Shown here: positions 12,700 through 25,059 of the stretch, in pieces
Layout of the letters: each line of letters begins with the position of its first letter
How positions within the stretch are numbered: position 1 is the first letter of the stretch
From: Populus alba
Lineage: Eukaryota; Streptophyta; Magnoliopsida; Malpighiales; Salicaceae
Direction of reading: 5' to 3'
DNA length: 64,000 nucleotides
Assembly (NCBI RefSeq): GCF_005239225.2
Contig: NC_133295.1
Span: 5,890,001 to 5,954,000, forward strand
Program-made: the position numbers and the translations under genes
The notes under the pieces: generated by a model
What the model was told of the DNA's origin: nothing
Databases searched by the model: none
The model's input: the letters and a program-made list of their open reading frames with translations, nothing else

Positions 12700-14170
12700 A
12701 TTATTTTTTGTATTTCTTGCATTCTTTGAATTTTTTTTAATTAAAAAAAATAAAAAATTAATGGGTTAACCCAGAATTAACTAGGCTAACTCGTCAAACC
12801 AGGTTAACATGTCAAACCCGGAATCCATGTAATGAAAGTTTGATAACTAAATAGAAAAAAATTTAACATTAACAATTTAAATTAAATGAAAAAAACTAAT
12901 TAAAAAAAAAAGGCATCAGCCTTTTCACTGTGAACTGCACTATGCAGTCCACAGTTAAAGGCATAAAAAAACAAAAAAAACTAAAGACATCAGCCGAAAA
13001 CTACTTAGAAAAAAATTTAATATTAATAAACTAAATTAATTAAATAAAATTAATTAAAAAAAAAGAAAATAAAAAAAAACCTTTAAGAAGAAAAAAAAAA
13101 CTAAATACAAAGAAATTTAACATTAACAAACTAAACTAAACGAAAAAAAATTAAAAAAAAAAAGCAAAAAACATTTCAGGTTAACTTGTCAAACCAAGCT
13201 AACCCGGGATCTTTGTCATGAATGTCTGGTAACTAAATAAAAAAAAAAGTGAACATTAACAAACTAAACAAAATAAAAATTACTTAATTAAAAAGAAAAA
13301 AAATCCGGGTTAACTCGTCAAACAATGCTAACCCGTTAAACCCAGGATCTGTGTCATGAAAGTCTCATAACTAAATAAAAAAATTTAACATTAACAAACT
13401 AAATTAAACAAAAAACATTTATGAAAATAATAATAATAAAAATTGACGGGTCAACCAGAATTAACTGGGTTCACCCGTAAAACTCGGGATATGTGTCATG
13501 AAAGTTTAATAACTAAATAGAAAGAAATTTAACATTAATAAACTAAACTAAACGAAAAAAAATTAAAAAGAATAAAAAGCAAAAAAAAATTCTATTTTAA
13601 CTTGTCAAACCAAGTTAACCCGTTAAATCCCGTAAATGTGTCATAAAAATCTGACAACTAAATAAAAAAAATTAAACATTAATAAACTAAATTAAACAAA
13701 AAAATTTTGTTAAAAAAAAAAACAAAGGAAGAAGCAAAAAACAAATCCTGAAAAACATAAAAAAAACAGCTAAAAAAACCAAGACAACTTAAAAAAAAAA
13801 AAAAACGCCTAAGAAATCAATGTTTTACTGTAAAATAAAAAAATTAATTAAAAATAAAAACCAGAAAAAAAAAATTTAAGTTAACCCGTTAAACTTGGAA
13901 TGCGTGTTATAAAAGTTTGAGATAGAAAAAAAATTTAACATTAACAAAAAACATTTTTTAAAAAAATATCCATTAAAAAAAACGAATAAAAATGAAGAAA
14001 AAGAAAAGCAAAAAGTAAAAAAGGGTTAACCGATAATTAATTAAACAAAAAAATTAATTAAAAAAAAAACCATAAAAAAAAAAATTTTGAATTAACCCGT
14101 TAAGTCCAGAATACATGTTATAAAAGTTTGAAATACAAAAAAATTTAACATTAACAAAAAAAAATTAAAA
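12700..14170. repeat. A-rich degenerate tandem array, about nine units
   Basis: Units of roughly 100-200 bp share the order: ttaacccgttaaac-type motif, then tgtgtcatgaaagtttgata, actaaataaaaaaa, tttaacattaacaaactaaa, then a long A-rich spacer. Copies of the aacattaac core occur near 12862, 13013, 13110, 13250, 13383, 13527, 13672, 13936 and 14147. Spacers vary, so this is an amplified, eroded array rather than a clean satellite. No coding content. Confidence 0.75.
12921..12960. repeat. Imperfect hairpin inside the array
   Basis: cttttcactgtgaactgc faces gcagtccacagttaaag across a short loop. It has the same actgtg/cacagt theme as the perfect hairpin at 14333-14374. Confidence 0.6.
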
Positions 14171-14332
14171 AAAAATATCCATAAAAAAAAAAAAACAAAG
14201 AAAAAAAAAGAAAAAAAAACCTAAAAAAAAAAAGCAAAAAGTAAAAAAGAAAACAAAAACAAAAAAAATCAGCACAGTTAAAAAAAAAAAGAAGAAAAAA
14301 AAAATAATAATAAAAAAAAGAAATACAATTTG

Positions 14333-14374
14333 ATCAGTGTTTTACTGTGGAACAGTCCACAGTAAAACACTGAT
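14333..14374. repeat. Perfect 18-bp inverted repeat with 6-nt loop
   Basis: atcagtgttttactgtgg (14333-14350), loop aacagt, and its exact reverse complement (14357-14374). It closes the A-rich array about 420 bp beyond the TGH stop codon. It could be a transposon-derived hairpin or form a transcript stem-loop; no function is shown. Confidence 0.9.
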
Positions 14375-14794
14375 TTGTTTTAGTTATATTTCAATGCATT
14401 TTTTAAACCTCCCGCAGCAAAGAATATACACTGACAAGCTGTTAAGCACCTTGTAAGCATAAAAAAGATGTGTGCTTATATTTTAGCTTCAATATTGCAA
14501 TTTGCAATAAATTAACTCCCATATCATACCTCCCAGCAAAAAGATCTGGTTTTTTATATGAAGCCTCAGAACAAGCATGGAGGCGATGTACTACGGGAGG
14601 GATGCCCCAAAAAGGCTACGAAATATGAACTTCCTATTAGGAGGTGATTCTTTTACAGAAGTATCAAACCACAGATTTTTCCAGCAGGTTGTTCTAATTT
14701 GATTGTACTGAAAAAGAAGTTTACTGTTCAATCCCTCAAATTTTTCTTCTCTCTCTTGGCTTCCGAATTTTCTTTTTCAGCACCATAGCAAGAT

Positions 14795-17700
14795 CTACTG
14801 GGAGTCCCTGCTTCCATGCTTATGTTGTTTAGAATATTTTTTGCTGCTTTTCTTTTCCCGAGAGGACCTTTTCTTTCTTCCTTTTGACCTAGAACGGTGT
14901 CGGTCTCGACGATCATTAGATGAATCACTATACGAATCACTACTACTGTAACGATGTCGCCTAGACCGTTTCCTACTACTTTCATCTTCTGATGATGTAC
15001 TGCTCCTTTTTCTATGGAGACTACGAGGCAATTTAGCTTTCTTCTTATCTTCTTGGGCTATCTTTCCTGAATAAACCTTGTCAGATTTGTCTTCAGATGG
15101 CCTAGGCTGTTCATCCTTTCGGAACTCACCCTTTTTAGCAGTCTTTTCATCATTAGCCATCCTTTCTTCTTGGAACACACCGTGGGCAATAGGAATGGAA
15201 AACGATTTTTCTTCAACTGACTGGATATTATCGTTACCAGCATTGGCAATTGCAGATTCTTTTTGATGAGAAGACCTGGCAATATTTGTTGAGTAAGGTG
15301 GATTAGGAGGGACCTCTAATCCCAGTTCTTTCCCCAGTGATTCTAGAAAGTCACCGGCCATCAAGCGATTTAATGTTGAGTGAGCCACCTCAATCTTCTT
15401 TTCTGGATCCTCTTTTGTGTTGAAATTTGAGGCTTCAATCTCATCATCAGAATCATCAGAGAAAATAGCCTGCACCAAAATGAACGTTATTGCCAGAAAA
15501 AAGTGCAGCACGTCCTCTTTAGCATGCTCATCAATGAAAGAACATCTGAATTGGCTGCTGGTGTAAGATTGTCCGGAAAACAAGAGAAAGCACATTAATA
15601 CAAGTATCCACACAAAAGCAGGTCTCAATCACAATAAGTGGCAAGTTCAATGTATGCCAATTCAAGTATTCTGTGAAAGCATATACTCAACTAAGAGCAG
15701 GAAAAAAAGACCAGAAGTTTATTTTGTCGAAAGAACTAAAATCTTTAACATTACCTCTACATGATGGGGCACATTTGCCTGATTGTCAGCATATTATGCT
15801 CACAGTATGAACATAATACTATGAAAAGTGCTCAAAACACTTTTTTTTTTCTTATCTTGGTTAACTCATTTATGAGAATCACTCAATACAGGGTAAAGTG
15901 AAGGCTTTTATCCTGCTTTCTTATTAGATGGATGAACATCTAAGGATGAAAAAAGAGGTCAACAGATACAGCAAGTATAGAGTAAAGTTGAGATGGGCAA
16001 ATTGAACACAATATCAATATACAGAGCTTAAATAGAAGACAATATTAAGAGCTATATGAGATGCTTTTTTAGTGCACAAGCAAGGAACTGGGACATAATG
16101 AAGGCCCTATGAAGATAAGGAAAACGATTCCCATACACTTGGATGCAGATGCTTGGGGAAGAGAGAAATGAAATGATAATTTTTAGGACATTTGAAATAT
16201 TTAGGTCAAAGTTGCAAGTCAAGCAGAGAAGAGAAATGCATGCTGTAGAGTGTTCAGTGAATAGTAATTTGGATTGCAAGTGTATTCCATTTTCAAGTCC
16301 AGTGACAAGTGCTCCACACAGCTAAAAAGGACTACCATGCACGTATCCATTCCTGATGCAAAGCCTTGAACATGTCAACAGACATAAGGAAGTATAATTC
16401 AGCAGAAAAACTATACCTTATAGAGGTCAACCGGCCTCTCCACATTTTCAACTTGAACAGTTTCCCTATCAACTACATCTTTGCTTACTTCTTGAGGTGA
16501 AAATTGAAGAGCCAAAGGTTGATTTCTATCTGCACTAAAAGCTTCCTCCATTTTCATTGCTTTTAAATCTGATGTAACTATTAGAGAATCCATCTTGCTT
16601 CTCATCCGTGGAGGTGGTGGCGGCTGTAAATAGAAACACAATACCTCCTCAGTTAATGCACAGTTGTGGAAAAAATAAAATTCCCCAGTCTGACAGCTTC
16701 AATAACCAAACCATGCATTTTGGACTCAATATGGATCTACCATGAAAAAAAAAGCTTGTGAATCAATAGGATCCAATGCCGAGGCAGAGAAAGGAAAATG
16801 ACTTGCACCTAGTGAATGCAAAGCTAAAATTGCTCTCACCACCCAAACTACACTATGCCAACCCACCAAAAAAGGGCAAAATTCCAGCAAAAACAAAAAA
16901 GATAATCAATAAACAAAGAACAAGAGAACTTCGAAAAAAATTTATAGTTGTTTATATCATGTTCCTAGCCCTTCAAAGGAATCATAATATCTAAAACAAG
17001 GAAAAAAAATTGCTCATTACTCAATTACAATGCCATCAAAGCAGGGTGTCATGGAAAGGGAAATCAAACAATCCACTTCAGCATTTTAGTTGTTTATATC
17101 ATGTTCCTAGCCCTTAAAACAAATCATAATATCTAAAGCAAGAAGAAAAAAAATTTCATTACTCAGTTACAATACTATCAAAGTAGGGTCATCAAAGGGG
17201 GAATCAAACGATCCACTTCAGCATTTTCACAAAAAGTGACTTCTCTCACGCTGGCAACATTCTTAGCTGCAAGCCCAACCCTTTAATCATTGAACTAAAC
17301 AAGGCACGTATCCATAACATGTAAGAAAATGGTTGAAAATGTAATGGTAACATAAGACTGTTATCCAAAGAGGCCTGCTTTATTGTGCTACACAAACAAG
17401 CATGTTAACGATATTTCTTTTCTAAATTTGAGTCGATGAAATTGAAGATCCAAATTTTCATTTGCATTCTAACATTTAAGGATTAAATACATGAATTGCC
17501 CACCAGAAAGCCAGCATGTAAGATTACCTTCCCCATAAAAGGGTCAATTAGATCAAAGCGCTTGCACAGGATGGATGAAGGACGCCATTGAAATTCTTCC
17601 CTTCTGGGGTAAATTTTCTTTGTTGCTAAATCTTCATCCTGAGTATCTTTACCTTGCTGTTCCAGAAACTTTTAGTTTAGACAAATTGTCCAAAGCAGTT

Positions 17701-20700
17701 ACCTCATATACTAAAATTATTGCACTTGAAATACCTGTAGTCCACCAGAAGTGAATTGCATCCCTCCACTGGCAGGAAACCCCACGATCTGCTGACTATA
17801 AAGTTTGTTTTCCTTGTTGAGTTTCCCTTTTTCTATTGCCTCAACTGCAGCCTCAAAATCTAATCTCTCGCGTGCACGAGCTGCTTCTGACATATTGCTA
17901 GCTCCAGCAGAAGCTGTCGATCGAATCCCTCCTTGGTATTTTTCCTTGAGAAACTGCTCAAATCTTTCTTGCTTTCCAGGATCATCTTGGAATGGTTTTG
18001 CTACTTCTGGGAACTCACTCTTAAAAAGGACAGTAATTAAGAAACAGGAAAACAAAAAAAAGAGAAGGAAAAAAAATCTCTACTCAATTGTAGAAATAGC
18101 CTACTTCATCAAGCAAAGTATTGATCCAAAGAAATAAGAGTTTACCAATTTATGCTTGCAAGAAACTTTGTTACTGTAAAAAGTGTGTGAATTTGAAAAA
18201 GGAATGTGAATGCAGAAGAAATTAAACCACTTACAAAAGATTCAGGCTTTGTAAATGTATCTGAAAGATTGAACGGGAGATTGACATTTACAGATGCAAT
18301 GGATGAACTTAAATCTCTTGAGCTTCTTTCCAAAGGCATTTCCCCTAAAATTTTGCCGCGGCTCTCTACAGTCATCTTGTCCACACTTGAAGATAATTTC
18401 CCATCCAAAGCGATCTTCTTTTGACCATTATGTTTCTGTTGCTCCTCCCACAACTTTCTTGAATAATAGTCATGACCATTTCCTCCAATAAGAAAACTAA
18501 ATAAAGGATTTGATTGATTCTTCTCTCTAGAAAGATCTTCAAATAATTTACCACATCGAGCAACTAAAGTTGCAACCCCCTCAATTAAGACTTTCAAATT
18601 ATCATCCTTGGGAGGAGGAACCTCCGGGGGAGGGGGAGAGGGAGTGGCAGGCTTCTTGTCAAACTCAAGAGGACTGGGAAATTTATGGTGCGGCAAAAAA
18701 TCCTTTGGAATTACTGGAGGATCAAATCTGAAGAAAAATTCAATTTTGAAACACAGAAAAGGGAACACCCAAATAGAAAAGTCAGTGCATGAGATGTCCA
18801 TTGTTTTCTCCAGCAATACTATTACAACATAGTAAGGATAATTAACTTGATGATGGTTATGATCAAAAAGTTAACTCAAGTTCAGATTTTCCTTATCCTC
18901 AAAATCACTAAATAATATGAAATAGATGTACAAATTTGTATGCCTTATAAACCTATGATTTCCCAATTACCTCTCCAACTGGTAGTCAGAATTCGATGCA
19001 ACTTTAAAGCCAGGTAGAACACCCTGCTCTTTCCAAACCAATTTTGGATTATTTTCAGTGTTGGATCTCAAGGGCTCTTCATCTTCTTGGATATATGTAT
19101 CTTCAATGTCATAAGCTGATCAAGAAGTACAGTGAATAAAACTAAAACTAACCTTTGTACCAAAAAAAATTAAAATAGAAATTGACATCTGATGAGATGA
19201 ATAACAAGTGAATAAAGAAATGGTGAATTTATGCATGATAATAGAGCCAATCTCTCATGAATGCAGGTAAGCATAATTGGAAAAGTGAACTTGTGAGAAT
19301 GAATGAAAAAGGAACTTCCAAACTTTCTATTTATGGAGTTAGTAGGAAATAAAACAACACCAGAATTGCACCGTATTATATGTATACCCCAATGCTAAAT
19401 TGATCAGCAAATAAGGTGAAATAGAAAAATAGAACCCGATGTATTTCAAACATAAAAAAAAATAAAAAAGGAAATGCAATTCTTACAAAGCAAAAAAGTC
19501 TAAACTACTTATCAGTGCACTGTAAAAGATGAAGTAGAAACAATAAAGCAAAACATGAATAACCAAAGACTGAAGGTGTAGATCAGTCCCTAATCCACCA
19601 ATAGGTAGTTTAATCCTCGTAGCAACTAACATGACAGGCACACAGCAAAGGTGATCCTATTACTCAAATCAAATAATGTATACTAACCAGAGGCATATAC
19701 ATCTTCATCTTCGGCGTCATAATCTTCAAGTGCTCCAATGCCAAAACCAGGCGCAGCCCTTCCTGCTGATGGACCAAAAGTAACTATTTAAATCAACCTT
19801 CAAAATAAGCAGAGCAAGGAAACCTAAAATAAATAGTTAAAACAGAGGCACAAAGCAAGGAATAGAATTACAAATAAGGACATGAAAAGTGGTTCATCAA
19901 AAAACATTTCTTACACTTCAAGCCAAAAAGACTATCTTTGATAGATAAAGCTTGTTTATTCCCAGACCCTCTTTTTCCAGATACACGTGTTCTTTTCTTT
20001 TCTGTAAGTAATAAAGAAACAAAAACAGAAAGAAAACCCCTGCTATAATACAACAAGATTCATAGAAATGAAATCATTAAATATAAACTAGTCTAGTTCA
20101 GCTTAGATACCTCTGAACTCAGGAGCATGCTTGTAAGGATCATACCCTAAACCATGTGTGTCCTCCTTTGGGTTTATTATATACACCTACAAGATGAGAC
20201 ACGCCATTTTATAAAACTTTGAAAGACTACTCTAACAACAGCTTAGATAAACAAATTATCTTATGGTACATAATACAGGAGAAATCCTCACAGGTGTGCT
20301 TTGAGAAGAGGGGAAACCATCATCAACAGGCTGGTGATCTAAAATGCTTTTGTGGTCTTCATCACCAGGCTCAGAGTCTTCAGGCTGTGATTTTGCATCA
20401 TCAGACGAAAATGCTAGGAAAGCTTTTCTTGCTTCTCTACGAGCCTCTAAGTAAAATATAAAGGTTGCAAAAAAACAAAACATTAGACCTTACTGTACTG
20501 AGCATTAATGATTAATGATGCCAAATTGACTAAAGGCATCCCATAGTTGTTAAGTGACAAGGTCACACTGGGAATAAGATGTGAAGAGAGCATACTGTAA
20601 AGTGAATTTGCGTGTGAATCCTTGATTGAGTGACCATGTCTCCATCCCATCTTCAGAAGCAATTTTACACCTAAGCAAGAACAGCAAAGTGGATTCAGGA

Positions 20701-21962
20701 TTACTCGATTTGCAATCAGAAGTAATTCTACTGAAAACAGGATTGAAGATGAGCTAAAACTAACCAATAGACTCAGTGGCTGGAAGAACTATTTCATCAG
20801 GAGCAGGTCCAGGAACAGCAGAAGGCCTGTAATTGGCAATCCAGAAATAGAATTTCACACTGTGAAATTGAAAATGAAGAAAAAAGTAGCAAATGGTTGA
20901 AATGTCCACATGTATGTGCACGCACGTAAGTTAAATCATCAGATGAGGTAACTACAACAATACACATGAAAACAACAAAATGGAACAAACATTCACTAAA
21001 TAAACCTACCAAATTCTATTTGCAGAAGAAGTAGAAAAAGAAATCTATGAATCCACCTGTTGGAAACTTTCCAAATTTCACAAAATTAGACTGCAGCTCT
21101 ATTCACAAAGCTTGGAAAAAAAAAATCCTTGAAATGCTATTCATTTGATGAAGTTATTAGCATGAAAAGAGACTAAAATATGTGTGTTCAGAATTCACAA
21201 TATGCACTAATAGCAGAAACAAACTGAATATCTATTTCAACAAATAATCACCAATAAAAAATAAAAATAAAAACTATCACAAGCACTTAGGAAACCTCTG
21301 CTGCTGTTCCTTCTCGGCTTGTTTGCGAGCAATTTCAGCAGCTGTAAACCCAAACGTATCAAACTGGGACGCCGTCCCCAAAGATCGACCTTCCAATTCC
21401 TAAAATGCAAACAATAATTATGCTTTCATAATCATTATAAAAAAAAAGTCATTAAGGAAATAAATTAAAAATAGCACACAAACGCGTGCAAGCTTACCTC
21501 TTTCTCATCTTCGTCTAAGAAGTTGAGCATGCTCTGCTGTTTAAATTCAGCTCTATTTTTCCGAGAAGACGTGAACGACTGAGGAGTCCATCCTACACAC
21601 AAATTATAAATAAAATTATGTTTAAAAAAAAAAAAAACAAAGAAAGAAAACACTGATTTACCTTCTTTTGAACCAGCTGTATTGTAATAACCAGCTGAGA
21701 ATCCACCAGTAAATGCTCCATGAAATCTTCTCCTTCCTTCTTCATCTCTAACCTAAATTAAATTAAATTTTAAAATCAATAAATTTATATTTTAAAAAAA
21801 TATTTAAAAATAAACAAACAAAATGACCTCTTGCTTCCAAGAAGGAAGCGTACGGAGGTGACCGGAAGCTTCAGCGACGGCTTTTTTCTTGCGACTGTTG
21901 AGCTCTTCCTCACGCTCTATCGGTGTACCGTAGAAGACGAAATCATCTTCGTCTATATCCAT
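14795..21962 (-). CDS. TGH: TOUGH (TGH): G-patch, SURP and RS-rich RNA-processing protein
   Basis: In Arabidopsis TGH is a nuclear factor that supports pri-miRNA processing with DCL1/HYL1/SE and was reported to bind TBP2. Sixteen coding exons (minus): 21962-21828, 21752-21662, 21592-21498, 21399-21296, 20826-20765, 20670-20596, 20446-20292, 20186-20111, 20001-19915, 19765-19688, 19115-18971, 18727-18235, 18019-17735, 17656-17528, 16623-16417, 15469-14795. All are GT-AG with consistent phase; total 2892 nt, 963 aa. Seen: the family N-terminus [18 protein letters not shown]; a G-patch core [16 protein letters not shown] near 164-179; a proline-rich stretch, then a SURP module about 415-465 ([14 protein letters not shown]); an acidic FSDDSDDE segment, and an Arg/Ser/Lys-rich tail of about 110 residues. 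Length is near the Arabidopsis protein (about 930 aa). The intron between exons 14 and 15 carries a tandem duplication. No disabling change seen. Confidence 0.95.
16945..17227. repeat. 142-bp tandem duplication in a TGH intron
   Basis: 16945-17086 and 17087-17227 both start tagttgtttatatcatgttc and end ccacttcagcatttt, with scattered differences. It lies wholly in the intron between the exons ending at 17528 and starting at 16623, so it does not alter the protein. Confidence 0.85.
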
Positions 21963-22245
21963 GCTTAGGTTGAGGTTAGGTTTTTTGAGAGTGAATTTTC
22001 CTGGGATTTGTCGGGAGAGAGATGAAATTTCACCGGCACACGACTACTGGACTGTTCGCTCAAACGTCAACCCGTTTCCGTTTACAAGCAACATGTCGTT
22101 CTACTTGTAAAATCATTGTACTTGGTCGCCTCGACCTTTCATTAGTAGGGATGTTCATACATATATTTCGTCGAGTTTTAATCAATAATCCGAGCTCCGA
22201 GTTTATGAAATAAATATATTTAATAATTTTATAATTATAAATCAA
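21963..22245. promoter_or_regulatory. Probable 5' UTR and proximal promoter of TGH
   Basis: Unique, less AT-rich sequence between the TGH start codon and the start of the A-rich array near 22250. No TATA box could be placed with confidence. Short open frames on both strands here have no family features. Confidence 0.4.
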
Positions 22246-22249
22246 TATT

Positions 22250-23265
22250 AAAAAAATATAATTAATAAATATAATTTTAAAAAAATATATATAACAAAAA
22301 AAAATACATATAGAAAAACATTATAGTAATCCACAGTGTTTTATGAGAAAAGCTACAGTGCTTACCCCATATAATTTAGTCTTATTTGCAATTACTTATA
22401 ATTATAATTCTCAACCAGTTTAATATTAAAAAATATAAAATTAACAAAGATAATTCTAGAAAAAAAATATAAAGAAAAAAAAAACTATGTGAAAAAAAAC
22501 ACTGTAATAATCCACAATAATTTGTGAGGAAAGCTATAATGCTTTCTATATAGAGAAACACTAGTAATCCACAATGTTTTAAAGAAAAAAAAATTACAAA
22601 CCAAATGCTCAACCAACTTCATATTAAAAAAAAAAATTGACAAATACAATTTTAAATAATAATAATAAAAAACATGTGAGAAAATGTTGTAGCAATCCAG
22701 CGTATTTTATGGGAAAAGTTATAGCTGTAATTCTCAACTAACTCAATATTAAAAAAATTAAATTGACAAATAATTTTTTTAAAAAAAAAAGCTAGGTGGA
22801 AAAACAATGTAGCAATTTACAGTGTTTTAAATAAAACAATTACAAAGCTAAATTCTTAACTAGCTCAGTATTTAAAAAAAAAATTGACAAAAACATTTTT
22901 GTTCAAAAAAAACAAAAAATAAATGAAAAAAATTGGGGAGGGGGAACCATAAAAAAACCAAAAAACAAAAAAATAAAACTGACAAATAATTTTTTTAAAA
23001 AAAATCATAACAAAAAAAACTATATGAGGAAACACTATAGCAATTCATAGTATTTAAAAAAAAATACAAAGCTAAATTATTAACTAACTCAATATTAAAA
23101 AATAAAATTGACAAAGATAATTTTGTGAAAAAAAATTAGGATAAACAAAAACAAAAAAAAAATTGTGAAAAAAATAAAAGAAAATTTGGAAAAGAAAAAC
23201 TAAAATACCAGGAAAAAAAAAAGGAAAGCATTGTAACACATTTTAGAGTATTACTTAATATCTAC
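22250..23265. repeat. A-rich array with recurring aatccacagtgttttatg-type motif
   Basis: The motif (agtaatccacagtgttttat or decayed forms) recurs near 22328, 22506, 22566, 22693, 22811, 23040 and 23233. It alternates with ctcaatattaaaaaataaaa and attgacaaagataattt. Spacing is irregular, 60-230 bp. It shares the cacagt/gtttta theme with the hairpin at 14333-14374 on the other side of TGH. Non-coding. Confidence 0.7.
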
Positions 23266-25059
23266 CTTAACTTTTTATTTTTTTTAAATTTTAAACTTAA
23301 TTTTAAAAAAAATTAGATTCAAATGATTAAATATATTTGACTAATATTTTTATGAATATTACAAATATTTACATATTAATCCAAGATTAACTTTGTTTAA
23401 TGTTCTAATGTTCACAAACTATAAAATAATACAGTCATTATTCACATTGTTCTATAGATCTCTATAATAAATCCGGGCAATTCTAACTACTATAATGATT
23501 ACAAATAAAAAATATCAAGGCTCAAACTTAACAAAAGTTTAAGACATTCTCAATTCATTCTTGTTCTAATATTTGCAAAATAGAAGAGAAGAAAGAGAGT
23601 TGTTGAAATATGCAAATATTGAAATACAAGTTGTCTAGAATATATGAGGTGAGAATTTGTCCAAATACAAATAATTTGAAATATAATAGTATTGAATTAA
23701 TTTTCACAGCATCAAGACATTATATGTACTACTAATCCTTCATCCATCCAAACAACAAATTAACCCAAAAATATTTAGATCCAAAATATTTGAATATATT
23801 CATCAAACACATACACTTAAGGTTGTAATAGGATCTTAATAATATTAGATTTGTTTACAAACTTCATACATTTAATAATACAACACACTACTTAATATCA
23901 ACATTATAAACTTAATACAATTAACAAAATACGTTTATTCAACATACTATTTTCATTAAGCAAAAATATTTGTTTAACAAAAAAGTTCACTCAAATAGTT
24001 TGAACAAACAAAATAAGTTAAGGAAATGGAGTTCTTTTACATGCATGGAAATTAAATAATATTAAGTCCTACTTGAATTGCAAAGGGCCAAATGAGTCTA
24101 CAATATCAATGATATTAAGTCCTAAGAGTAGGAAAAAAAAAAGAAAAAAAAAAAAGAAGAAGTTAAAGTGATATCAAAGTACCAAAAAACACATATCACC
24201 ATCAAAAGAAAGTGTGTTGGTAGAGTCTAGAAAACTAAAAAAAAAAAAAGCTAATTGTTTGAACTTAAATTGATAATAATTACTTAATGATAAAAACTCA
24301 AAAGGAAATTGTTTAACAAAATACTCACATCTTATATTGTCAACAATCACTCTTTACTATTCAACCCTTGTAGCTTAATCAATAAGCTCTGAAAGAATAG
24401 AAAGATAATAAAATAACTTTGTAAATTATAGCTTAATAAGTTTTTCAATCTAATAATAAAATAGCTAAACTAGTAAATTCTTTTTCTTATTTTAGTTTTT
24501 TAAACTTTTCAATATCATTTAACATTTGTAAAAGATCTTTTGGTTTTAAAAAAGAGTGAATCCAATTTTGGCAGCAAATTAAAGCTTCAATAGTTGTTGA
24601 ATTCAATGAACTTCAAACTTTTGGTGAATATTTCATTAAAAATGAGAAGAAGAAATCAAAGAACCCCAACCCCTCTTTTGTTCTTGTTGTTGTTTCTTGA
24701 CTCTTGTATATGTATGCTTTTAATGTCAATGTCTTTTTATGTTTCTCTTAATTCCCTCTATTGAAGTGTTCTCTTTTAGAGTTAAAAACTCACAAAAAGC
24801 TCTCCCTTCCCTTCTTTCTTTTATTTAAAGTGGTGGCTCCTCTTCTCCCCTAATAGAGAGACTGTTTCCTTTTATTATTATTATTTATTATTAACCTCTT
24901 ACTTTTTTAAAATTCATTTATTCCTTTCTTTTAATTTGCATCTCACATTCAACCCTAATATCTTTTTTTTCCTTAACAATTTCAGTTTTTTTTTTTTATT
25001 ATTATTTTAGGCCTTCTAAACAAACTATAATTTACTTTACTTTTTTCTCCATATAATAA
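23266..25059. other. AT-rich intergenic DNA, partly probable LTR of the adjacent Ty3/gypsy remnant
   Basis: The right part (about 24300-25076), read on the minus strand, follows a polypurine tract and contains a TATA-like tttaaataaaag, as an LTR would. I could not define the other LTR end. The left part holds nothing recognisable. Confidence 0.4.

Noticed and set aside
16776..16994. 72-codon basic open frame
   Set aside because: Lies in a TGH intron and runs into the intronic duplication; low-complexity Lys-rich peptide.
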